Shown piece after piece: positions 24,683-31,818 of a stretch of DNA of 64,000 nt (positions are counted from its first letter, which is position 1; each line of letters begins with the position of its first letter). This stretch comes from Celeribacter naphthalenivorans (lineage in GTDB: Bacteria; Pseudomonadota; Alphaproteobacteria; Rhodobacterales; Rhodobacteraceae). A program made the position numbers and the translations under genes. The notes beneath the pieces were generated by a model. That model did no database searches. It was not told the origin of the DNA and was given only the letters and a program-made list of their open reading frames with translations. The stretch is from assembly GCF_020524585.1 (NCBI RefSeq), contig NZ_JAIVLK010000004.1, positions 1 through 64,000 on the forward strand, given 5' to 3'.

Positions 24683-25770
24683 TGTATGTTGCCGTCAAAG
24701 GGGGCGAGCGCGCCATCGACAATGCGCATGCCTGGCTGGCTGAAGAGCGCCGGGGCGACGTGACGGTCGCCGAACTCACCGTGCCGCAAATCCGCGAACA
24801 GCTTGCGCTGGCGGTCAATCGCGTGATGACCGAAGGGTCCTTGTACGATCCCGATCTGGCGGCTCTGGCGATCAAGCAATCGCGCGGCGATCTGATCGAG
24901 GCGATTTTCCTCATCCGCGCCTACCGGACGACCCTGCCGCGCATCGGCCATTCGCATCCGGTGGAGACGGACAAAATGGCCTGTGATCGCCGGGTGTCGG
25001 CGACGTTTAAGGACGTGCCAGGCGGGCAGGTTTTGGGACCGACCTTCGATTACACGCATCGTTTGCTGGATTTTAAACTCATGGCGGAAGGCGAGGTGCC
25101 CGAGGCGGCCGTCGCCGATCCGCGTCTTGAACCGACACCGCATGTGACGTCTTTCCTGAATAAGGAAGGGCTGATCCAGAGTGAGGCGGCGGGCGACGAG
25201 ATCCCGCCGGACTTGACCCGCGAACCGCTGGAACTGCCCGCCAACCGCGCGCTGCGGTTGCAGGCGCTGACGCGGGGTGACGAAGGCTTCATCCTGTCGA
25301 TGGCCTATTCCACCCAGCGCGGCTACGGCAACAGCCACGCTTTCGTCGGCGAGCTGCGCATCGGCAAAGTCGCGGTGGAGATGGACATCCCCGAACTGGG
25401 CTTTGCCATCGAGATCGGCGAAGTGGAACTGACCGAATGCGAAACCGTGAACAAATTCGCGGGCTCAAAAGTCGAACCGCCGCAGTTCACGCGCGGTTAT
25501 GGGCTGACCTTTGGCCAGACGGAACGCAAGGCGATTTCCATGGCTCTGGTCGACCGCTCGCTGCGTTCGAAAGAGCTTGGCGTCGAGGTTTCGAACTCCC
25601 CGGCGCATGATGAGGAATTCGTCCTATATCACTGTGACAACATTCAGGCGACCGGATTTCTCGAACATATCAAATTGCCACACTATGTGGATTTTCAGTC
25701 CGAGATGGAACTGGTCCGCAAAATGCGCGTGGAGATTGCGAGCGCAAGTGCGAAGGAGGCGGCAGAATGA
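24682..25770 (+). CDS. phnI: C-P lyase core complex subunit PhnI
   Basis: A 362-residue subunit. With PhnG, PhnH and PhnL it displaces adenine of ATP by the phosphonate (nucleosidase-type step). Family hallmarks: MYVAVKGGERAIDNAH at the start, QIREQLALAVNRVMTEGSL, GYGNSHAFVGELRIG, and the late LPHYVDFQSELEL-type stretch (here SEMELVRKMR). Full length, with one-base overlap to phnH and four-base overlap to phnJ. Confidence 0.95.
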   Translation: MYVAVKGGERAIDNAHAWLAEERRGDVTVAELTVPQIREQLALAVNRVMTEGSLYDPDLAALAIKQSRGDLIEAIFLIRAYRTTLPRIGHSHPVETDKMACDRRVSATFKDVPGGQVLGPTFDYTHRLLDFKLMAEGEVPEAAVADPRLEPTPHVTSFLNKEGLIQSEAAGDEIPPDLTREPLELPANRALRLQALTRGDEGFILSMAYSTQRGYGNSHAFVGELRIGKVAVEMDIPELGFAIEIGEVELTECETVNKFAGSKVEPPQFTRGYGLTFGQTERKAISMALVDRSLRSKELGVEVSNSPAHDEEFVLYHCDNIQATGFLEHIKLPHYVDFQSEMELVRKMRVEIASASAKEAAE

Positions 25771-26642
25771 GCGACTATAACTTCGCCTATCTCGACGAGC
25801 AAACCAAACGGATGATCCGCCGCGCGATCCTCAAAGGCATTGCCGTGCCGGGCTATCAGGTGCCGTTTGCCTCGCGCGAAATGCCGATGCCCTATGGTTG
25901 GGGCACAGGCGGTGTGCAGGTCTCAGCCGCCTGTCTCATGCCCGAAGATGTGCTCAAGGTGATTGATCAGGGCGCGGATGACACCACGAACGCCGTCTCG
26001 ATCCGCAAGTTTTTCGAGAAGACCGCCGAGGTCGCGGTGACCGAGAAAACCCGCGAGGCGACCGTCATTCAGACCCGTCACCGCATTCCCGAAGAGCTGC
26101 TGACCGAGGGACAAATCCTCGTCTATCAGGTGCCGATCCCGGAGCCGTTGCGCTTTCTGGAGCCGCGCGAGACCGAGACGCGCAAGATGCATGCGCTCGA
26201 AGAATACGGGCTGATGCATGTGAAGCTCTACGAGGACATCGCCAAACACGGCCATATCGCCACCTCCTACGCCTATCCGGTCAAGGTCGAAGGGCGCTAT
26301 GTGATGGACCCGTCGCCGATCCCGAAATTCGACAATCCAAAGATGGAAATGGCGGCGATCCAACTTTTCGGGGCAGGGCGTGAGCAACGCATCTACGCCG
26401 TGCCGCCTTACACCAAGGTCGTGAGCCTCGATTTCGAAGATCACCCTTTCGATCCCTCAAAAGCCAACCACCCTTGTGATCTCTGCGGGGCGGAGCACAC
26501 CTATCTCGATGAGGTGATCATCGACGATGACGGCGGGCGGATGTTCGTCTGTTCCGACACTGATTATTGCGCCGAGCGGCAGGCCACGGGCCATCGCGGG
26601 CGTCTCTCTCCCTCTCAAGATTTAGAGAAGGCCGCAGAATGA
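25767..26642 (+). CDS. phnJ: Alpha-D-ribose 1-methylphosphonate 5-phosphate C-P lyase (radical SAM)
   Basis: A 291-residue radical-SAM enzyme that breaks the carbon-phosphorus bond. The four conserved cysteines are Cys237, Cys240, Cys262 and Cys268; the spacing (3, 22, 6) matches the E. coli enzyme, where three bind the 4Fe-4S cluster and the last forms the thiyl radical. YNFAYLDEQTKRMIRRAILK near the N-terminus and MPMPYGWGTGG are typical. It overlaps phnI and phnK by four bases each, so the lyase subunits are translated together. Confidence 0.96.
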   Translation: MSDYNFAYLDEQTKRMIRRAILKGIAVPGYQVPFASREMPMPYGWGTGGVQVSAACLMPEDVLKVIDQGADDTTNAVSIRKFFEKTAEVAVTEKTREATVIQTRHRIPEELLTEGQILVYQVPIPEPLRFLEPRETETRKMHALEEYGLMHVKLYEDIAKHGHIATSYAYPVKVEGRYVMDPSPIPKFDNPKMEMAAIQLFGAGREQRIYAVPPYTKVVSLDFEDHPFDPSKANHPCDLCGAEHTYLDEVIIDDDGGRMFVCSDTDYCAERQATGHRGRLSPSQDLEKAAE

Positions 26643-27415
26643 CCACTCAACCGCTTCTCTCCGTCAAAGATATCCGCAAAACCTACGGCGACAGGATCGG
26701 CTGTTCCGATGTGTCCTTTGATCTCTATCCCGGCGAGGTGATGGGCATCGTGGGCGAATCCGGCTCCGGCAAATCGACGCTTTTGAATTGCATGGCGGGG
26801 CATTTGCCGCCCGACAGCGGGCAGGTTCTGTTCGACACGCGCGACCGCGGCATGGTCGATACGCTCACCATGTCCGAACCCGAACGCCGGATGCTGTCGC
26901 GCACGGATTGGGCCTTTGTCCATCAACACGCCCGCGACGGGCTGCGCATGGGCGTGTCGGCTGGCGGCAATGTCGGCGAGCGGCTCATGGCCGTCGGCGC
27001 GCGCAACTACGGCAATATCCGCACGCAGGCCATCGACTGGCTGGACCGCGTGGAGATCAATGAGGATCGCGTCGATGACAAACCCTCTGCCTTCTCCGGC
27101 GGGATGCAGCAGCGTCTGCAAATCGCGCGGAACCTTGTGACGGGCCCGCGGCTTGTTTTCATGGACGAACCGACCGGCGGCCTGGATGTGTCTGTACAGG
27201 CGCGGCTTTTGGATCTCTTGCGCGGATTGGTGCGGGAAATGGGATTGTCGGCGATCATCGTGACCCATGACCTTGCTGTCGTGCGGCTTTTGGCGGATCG
27301 TCTGATGGTGATGAAATCTGGCCGTGTTGTCGAACACGGCCTTACCGATCAGGTGCTCGATGACCCGCAACATGCCTATACGCAGCTTCTTGTCTCCTCT
27401 GTTTTGCAGGTCTGA
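26639..27415 (+). CDS. phnK: C-P lyase complex ATP-binding protein PhnK
   Basis: A 258-residue ABC-type ATPase that docks on the C-P lyase core and helps its cycle rather than driving transport. Walker A is GESGSGKST (residues 39-47), the signature region FSGGMQQRLQIARNL, and Walker B LVFMDEPTGGLD. The ATG at 26639 overlaps the phnJ stop. It ends three bases before a CorA gene instead of the usual phnL. Confidence 0.94.
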   Translation: MTTQPLLSVKDIRKTYGDRIGCSDVSFDLYPGEVMGIVGESGSGKSTLLNCMAGHLPPDSGQVLFDTRDRGMVDTLTMSEPERRMLSRTDWAFVHQHARDGLRMGVSAGGNVGERLMAVGARNYGNIRTQAIDWLDRVEINEDRVDDKPSAFSGGMQQRLQIARNLVTGPRLVFMDEPTGGLDVSVQARLLDLLRGLVREMGLSAIIVTHDLAVVRLLADRLMVMKSGRVVEHGLTDQVLDDPQHAYTQLLVSSVLQV

Positions 27416-27418
27416 GAC

Positions 27419-28372
27419 ATGATTTTCGCCTATCGATCCCTTGGCGCAGGCCTCGAGAAATTGCCCAATGAGGGCGATCTTTCCGAGGCTCTGTGGATCG
27501 ATCTCTTGAGCCCGCAACCGGCGCAGGTCGAGGCCGTCGAGGCGCTTGGCGTCTCTGTGCCGACGCTCGCGGACATGCAGGAGATCGAGGTGTCGAACCG
27601 GCTCTACCGCGAAGGCGACACAGAGGTTCTGACCATCGTCCTGCCGGGGCTTGATCGCAACAAGGAGCCGTCTTTCGGCCCTGTCGCTTTTCTGATCACG
27701 CCGGAGCGGCTGTTCACCGTGCGCTATCACACGCCGCGTCCGTTCGAGACCTATGCCACCCATGCGGGCCAATCGAGCGCGGGCTGTGCCGGGCGGCGGC
27801 GGGTGTTTTTGGGGCTGATCGAAGAGATCATCGCCCGCATCGCCGACCTTATGGAAGGCGTGGGGGCGGCGGTGGATGAGCAGTCGCATATCGCCTTTCG
27901 CAACCCTGCGCCGCGCGGTGATGAACTGGCGGATGCGCTCCGTGCGTTGGGCAAGCAAAGCGAACAGGTCGCGAAATATCGCCATGCGCTTTTGACCGTT
28001 GAACGCGCTTTGTCGAGCTTTGGCCTTGGCCTTGAAGGCGAAAAGGACAAGCCGCTCACCAATATTCTCAAAGCCGAGGTCAAGGATTGTCAGGCGCTCA
28101 CCGTGCATGGCGATTTTCTCTCCGGCCGGATCGCGCAGCTCACCGATGTGATGATGGGTCTCATCAATCTGGAGCAAAACGACACAAGCCGCATCCTGTC
28201 GGTCGTGGCAGTTCTGTTCCTGCCGCCCACATTGGTGGCCTCGGTCTACGGCATGAACTTTCCCTTCATCCCCGGCCTCGACAGCCCCTATGGCTACCTG
28301 ATCGCCACCGCTCTGATGATCGGCTCGGCGCTTGGGACTTACCTTCTCTCGAAATGGAAAAACTGGCTGTAA
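27419..28372 (+). CDS. CorA-family divalent cation transporter inside the C-P lyase operon
   Basis: A 317-residue CorA/ZntB-type protein: a cytoplasmic N-terminal alpha/beta domain, a long helical stretch (about 130-250), and two C-terminal membrane helices. The pore signature Gly278-Met279-Asn280 follows the first helix (LFLPPTLVASVYGMNF), and a basic tail SKWKNWL ends it. It sits three bases after phnK and four before phnL, so it is translated as part of the operon. Divalent metals are needed by PhnM and PhnN and by ATP binding, so metal supply during phosphonate use is a plausible role; whether it moves Mg, Zn, Co or another ion is not visible. Confidence 0.85.
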   Translation: MIFAYRSLGAGLEKLPNEGDLSEALWIDLLSPQPAQVEAVEALGVSVPTLADMQEIEVSNRLYREGDTEVLTIVLPGLDRNKEPSFGPVAFLITPERLFTVRYHTPRPFETYATHAGQSSAGCAGRRRVFLGLIEEIIARIADLMEGVGAAVDEQSHIAFRNPAPRGDELADALRALGKQSEQVAKYRHALLTVERALSSFGLGLEGEKDKPLTNILKAEVKDCQALTVHGDFLSGRIAQLTDVMMGLINLEQNDTSRILSVVAVLFLPPTLVASVYGMNFPFIPGLDSPYGYLIATALMIGSALGTYLLSKWKNWL

Positions 28373-28376
28373 TCTC

Positions 28377-29060
28377 ATGATCAAGATCGACAACCTCTCC
28401 AAATCCTTCACCCTCCACAACCAAGGCAGCGCCGTGATCCCGGTCATGCAAGGTGCGACTTTCGAGGTCGCCCCCGGCGAATGCGTGGCGCTCACCGGCA
28501 ACTCGGGCGCCGGGAAATCGACGCTGATGCGGATGATCTACGGCAATTACCTCTCGGCCTCGGGGCATATCTGGGTCGGCGAGACGGATGTCGCCACGGC
28601 TGAGCCGCGCGAGATCATCGCTTTGCGCCGGGCCACGCTGGGTTACGTTTCGCAATTCCTGCGCGTCGTGCCGCGTGTGCCGACGCTTGAGGTGGTCGCT
28701 GAACCTCTCCTCACCGTCGGCGTGGACAAAGAGACAGCCTTTGCCAAGGCCCGCGACCTCTTGGCGCGGCTCAACATCCCTGAAACCCTCTGGGGCCTCT
28801 CGCCCACGACATTCTCCGGCGGCGAGCAACAGCGGGTGAACATCGCGCGCGGCTTTGCCCATGACTATCCGGCGATGCTTTTGGATGAACCCACCGCCTC
28901 TTTGGACGCCACGAACCGCGAAACGGTGCTGAGCCTGATTGAGGAGGCCAAGGCGCGCGGTGCCGCGATCATCGGCATCTTTCACGACGCCCCCGCCCGC
29001 GAGAGGGTGGCGGATCGGGAGATCAACGTCTCCGATTTCACCCCCGCACAGGCGGCCTGA
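28377..29060 (+). CDS. phnL: C-P lyase complex ATP-binding protein PhnL
   Basis: A 227-residue ABC-type ATPase of the C-P lyase pathway. It has Walker A GNSGAGKST, the PhnL-type Q-loop region YVSQFLRVVPRVPTLEVV, signature FSGGEQQRVNIARGF and Walker B AMLLDEPTASLD. PhnL takes part in forming the phosphonylated ribose triphosphate and works with PhnK on the core complex. It starts four bases after the CorA stop and is followed by phnN after three bases. Confidence 0.93.
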   Translation: MIKIDNLSKSFTLHNQGSAVIPVMQGATFEVAPGECVALTGNSGAGKSTLMRMIYGNYLSASGHIWVGETDVATAEPREIIALRRATLGYVSQFLRVVPRVPTLEVVAEPLLTVGVDKETAFAKARDLLARLNIPETLWGLSPTTFSGGEQQRVNIARGFAHDYPAMLLDEPTASLDATNRETVLSLIEEAKARGAAIIGIFHDAPARERVADREINVSDFTPAQAA

Positions 29061-29063
29061 GCG

Positions 29064-29606
29064 ATGGTCGGGCGTCTCTATGCCATCGTCGGCCCCTCGG
29101 GGGCGGGCAAGGACACTCTGATCGAGGCCGCACTCGAACAGCGCCGCGATCTGGCCGTCGCCAAACGCGTGATCACCCGGCCCACCGAAGCCGGTGGTGA
29201 GGATTTCGAAGGCGTCACCGTCGAGGAATTCGACCACCGTCTGGAGGCCGGGGAGTTCGCGCTCCATTGGGAAGCGCATGGGCTGAAATACGGTGTGCCG
29301 ATCTCGATTGAGACGTCGCTGAACGAGGGCCGCGATGTGTTGTTCAACGGCTCGCGCGCGATCCTGCCAGAGGCTTACGCTCTTTATCCGAACATGGGCG
29401 TCTTGCTGATCACCGCCTCGCCGAAAGTGCTGGCAGAGCGGCTGGCGGCGCGAGGGCGTGAGAGCCGGGACGAGATCGAGAAACGTCTGGCCCGCGCCGA
29501 ATATGACATCGCGCCCGGCCTGCCAGTCAGGCGCGTGGAAAATGATGGCGCATTGGAGGAGGCCGTAACCTCATTCCTCGCGGCCCTTCAGCCGGAGAGG
29601 GTGTAA
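29064..29606 (+). CDS. phnN: Ribose 1,5-bisphosphokinase
   Basis: A 180-residue guanylate-kinase-like enzyme that phosphorylates ribose 1,5-bisphosphate to PRPP, the last step returning the C-P lyase sugar to metabolism. The P-loop GPSGAGKDT spans residues 10-18. RVITRPTEAGGEDFEGVT matches the substrate segment of the family, and a C-terminal lid contains RLAARGRESRDEIEKRL. Its 3' end overlaps the convergent DUF1045 gene by 19 bases. Confidence 0.93.
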   Translation: MVGRLYAIVGPSGAGKDTLIEAALEQRRDLAVAKRVITRPTEAGGEDFEGVTVEEFDHRLEAGEFALHWEAHGLKYGVPISIETSLNEGRDVLFNGSRAILPEAYALYPNMGVLLITASPKVLAERLAARGRESRDEIEKRLARAEYDIAPGLPVRRVENDGALEEAVTSFLAALQPERV

Positions 29607-30271
29607 CGGTGCAGCAAATGAAACCGGCCATCCTCCGCCTCGCCGAACAGGCACAGGTCCTTTATTTCAAAGGGCCGGGGCAGGAGCGGGGCGATCACTG
29701 GGGTGAGTGCGGCGGCGGTCGCCTCGGCCTGCGCTTCGGTGAGTTTGCCGGTCAGGGTCAGGTGGAATTTGAATTCCTCCATCACGTAAGGATAGCCCCA
29801 TTGGCTCAGCAACGCCTCCTGACGGGCCGAAAGCCCCGCCGCGCGACGCCGCGCCAATTCGGTCTCAGACGGCTGCGCGCGATGCGGGTCGAGCGTGGCG
29901 ACCACCTCTCCGGCCAGCGTCTCCAACGCGCTCAGATCGCCCAGAGGCGTCAGCGCCAGAAACCCGCCGATGCGGGTGAGCGTGAGACCCCCCAAAACGA
30001 CAGGCATATGCGCCGAGGCGAAGGCTTCGAGATCGGCCATCAATTCCGCACGCGTGCCAGTCAAGCGAAACGGCGGCTTGAGCGTGCCATGAAACCCGTA
30101 TTTGCGCGGCGTCGCGGTGATCTCCGAGACGGGCAGGGGCAGGCCGTCCACGATGGGATGCGGCAGCTCGACGCCTTCAAGCGCATCCCAGCCCAGCCAA
30201 TGCGCACAAAATTCGGCAAACGGCCCCGGAGCGGGGGCGTAATAGACCGCGTATCTTTTGAATTCATCCAT
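29588..30271 (-). CDS. DUF1045 phosphonate-locus protein, 2H phosphoesterase fold
   Basis: A 227-residue protein of the family found in phn operons (DUF1045, TIGR03223 type). Two H-x-T motifs, His61-Gly-Thr63 (FHGTLKPPF) and His170-Leu-Thr172 (FHLTLTGKL), are those of the 2H phosphoesterase superfamily, which opens cyclic phosphates and related esters. No phnP gene is in the locus, so this protein is a candidate for opening the ribose 1,2-cyclic phosphate 5-phosphate produced by PhnJ. That assignment is inferred from motifs and context. It is transcribed against phnN and divergently from phnM. Confidence 0.82.
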   Translation of the reverse strand: MDEFKRYAVYYAPAPGPFAEFCAHWLGWDALEGVELPHPIVDGLPLPVSEITATPRKYGFHGTLKPPFRLTGTRAELMADLEAFASAHMPVVLGGLTLTRIGGFLALTPLGDLSALETLAGEVVATLDPHRAQPSETELARRRAAGLSARQEALLSQWGYPYVMEEFKFHLTLTGKLTEAQAEATAAALTPVIAPLLPRPFEIKDLCLFGEAEDGRFHLLHRYTLSG

Positions 30272-30292
30272 GGCGCTGTCCTATCTGGTCCC

Positions 30293-30310
30293 TGTCACAT
30301 TCATGTGACA
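30293..30310. promoter_or_regulatory. Perfect inverted repeat in the DUF1045/phnM promoter region
   Basis: TGTCACAT and ATGTGACA are perfectly complementary around TC. The site lies in the 78-base divergent region, 40 bases before phnM. TGTCAC is also the core of Pho-type half-sites, so PhoB or another dimeric regulator could bind. Confidence 0.5.
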
Positions 30311-30349
30311 TGGATCGGGCAATGAAGCGCCTCTGACAAGGACGATGTG

Positions 30350-31495
30350 ATGACTGACTTTACTTTGACCAACGCAAGGCTCGTTTTGGAGACGGAGGTG
30401 ATCCAAGGCACCCTGCGTGTCGAAAATGGCAAAATCAAAGACGTGAGCGAGGGCGGCACAGCGGTGCCGGGCGCTGTCGATGTGGGCGGCGATCTGGTGA
30501 TCCCCGGCCTTATCGAGCTTCATACCGACAATCTCGAGCGCCATATCGAACCGCGCCCCAAGGTCGATTGGCCGCATCAGGCGGCGATCCTCGCGCATGA
30601 CGCTGAACTCGCCTCGGTTGGCATCACCACCGTGTTCGACGCCATGCGCGTGGGGTCCATTCACCGCCGCAAAGGCGACGCGGGCTATCACAAATATGCC
30701 CGAAGCCTGTCGCGCGAGGTGATGCATCTGCGCGATTTGGGCGCGTTGAAGATCAGCCATTTCCTGCATCTCAGGGCAGAGGTCTGTTCGGAAACCTTGG
30801 AGGCCGAGCTGGCCGAGTTCACGCCGGAGGATCGCGTGGGCCTCGTGTCCTTGATGGATCACACGCCGGGTCAGCGACAGTTTCGAGACATCGAAAAGCT
30901 GCGCGACTATGTCCAGAAAAAGCGCGGCATGACGGATGCGGAATTCGATGATCATGTCGAACACCTTTACGATCTGCGCGACACCTATGGCGCGCGGCAT
31001 GAAAAGGTGGCTGTGTCTGAGGCGCGGCGTCTGGGGGCGGTTTTGGCCTCTCACGACGACACCACGGCAGATCACGTCGAAGTCTCGCGCCAGAACGGTG
31101 TGCGGGTGGCGGAGTTTCCGACCACGGTGGAGGCGGCGCAGGCCTGCAAACTCCATGGCATCGCGGCCATGATGGGCGCGCCCAATCTCATTCGCGGCGG
31201 CTCGCATTCCGGCAATGTCGCGGCGCATGAGCTGGCCGAGCGCGGGCTTTTGGACATCGTCTCCTCGGATTACGTGCCCTCCGCGCTGATGACCTCGGCC
31301 ATTCTTTTGGCTGATTTGTGGGACGATCTGCCCCGCGCGATCGCCACCGTGACCGCCAATCCGGCCGAGGCCGTGGGCCTATCGGATCGTGGCCGGATCG
31401 CGCCGGGGCTTCATGCCGATCTGGTGCGGATCACCCGAATCGAAGGCACGCCGGTGGTTCGGGGCGTCTGGTCGCATGGGCGTCAGGTCGGCTGA
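30350..31495 (+). CDS. phnM: Alpha-D-ribose 1-methylphosphonate 5-triphosphate diphosphatase
   Basis: A 381-residue amidohydrolase that removes pyrophosphate from ribose 1-phosphonate 5-triphosphate ahead of PhnJ. Canonical motifs are all present: ELHTDNLERHIEPRP, GITTVFDAMRVG, VSLMDHTPGQRQF, LASHDDTT, GAPNLIRGGSHSGN and SSDYVPSA. The ATG at 30350 directly follows a GTG at 30347; the ATG is preferred. It is separated from the main lyase operon by the opposing DUF1045 gene and has its own promoter region. Confidence 0.94.
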   Translation: MTDFTLTNARLVLETEVIQGTLRVENGKIKDVSEGGTAVPGAVDVGGDLVIPGLIELHTDNLERHIEPRPKVDWPHQAAILAHDAELASVGITTVFDAMRVGSIHRRKGDAGYHKYARSLSREVMHLRDLGALKISHFLHLRAEVCSETLEAELAEFTPEDRVGLVSLMDHTPGQRQFRDIEKLRDYVQKKRGMTDAEFDDHVEHLYDLRDTYGARHEKVAVSEARRLGAVLASHDDTTADHVEVSRQNGVRVAEFPTTVEAAQACKLHGIAAMMGAPNLIRGGSHSGNVAAHELAERGLLDIVSSDYVPSALMTSAILLADLWDDLPRAIATVTANPAEAVGLSDRGRIAPGLHADLVRITRIEGTPVVRGVWSHGRQVG

Positions 31496-31519
31496 CCTCC
31501 TTTGATGAGGCGCTTTAGC

Positions 31520-31549
31520 AAGAGGCGGAATGTTGTCATTCTGCCTCTT
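31520..31549 (+). terminator. Hairpin downstream of phnM
   Basis: A 13-base stem (31520-31532 with 31537-31549, one G-T pair) around a TTGT loop lies 25 bases after the phnM stop. No T-tract follows, so it may act as an mRNA 3' end or a Rho-assisted terminator. Confidence 0.6.
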
Positions 31550-31818
31550 GATGTGCAGCTTCCGGGGGCACGCTGCGCAAATATTAATCAAAACATGCTG
31601 CATCCGCGAAAAATCTGAGGGCAGAGCCGCACAAGGCCCTTGTCGGAGGACCCGGATTTCCTAAAAGCTGGTCCCAACGAGTATCACGCTCACATGTCGC
31701 AAGGACGCGACGTGACCCACATATGCCCCTCTGATCCGGGGCCCGCAGCAACGGCGCTGCATTCTCACCAAAAGACAATCTGGCTCAAATGAGCCGCGTT
31801 CTGAGAGGAAGTGCCGCT
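31550..31818 (+). ncRNA. nirB leader region with an ANTAR-type (NasT) hairpin
   Basis: This stretch upstream of nirB has no gene. It contains an 8-base-pair hairpin (31693-31700 with 31707-31714, one G-T pair) with the six-base loop AAGGAC. A at position 1 and G at position 4 of a hexaloop are the features bound by ANTAR-domain antiterminators such as NasT/NasR. A GC-rich hairpin follows (GCCCC 31725-31729 with GGGGC near 31738-31742), without a T-tract. A weaker hairpin lies at 31627-31646. Control of nirBD by nitrate through NasS-NasT is known in related bacteria; here it is inferred. Confidence 0.5.

Noticed and set aside
26615-28501. A 628-codon frame antisense to phnK-corA
   Set aside because: Mirror of three well-supported genes with overlapping starts and stops; no motif.
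31565-31580. A possible sigma-54 promoter before nirB
   Set aside because: GGCAC and GCAAA are visible, but the GG-to-GC distance is 10 bases instead of 12, so the match fails.
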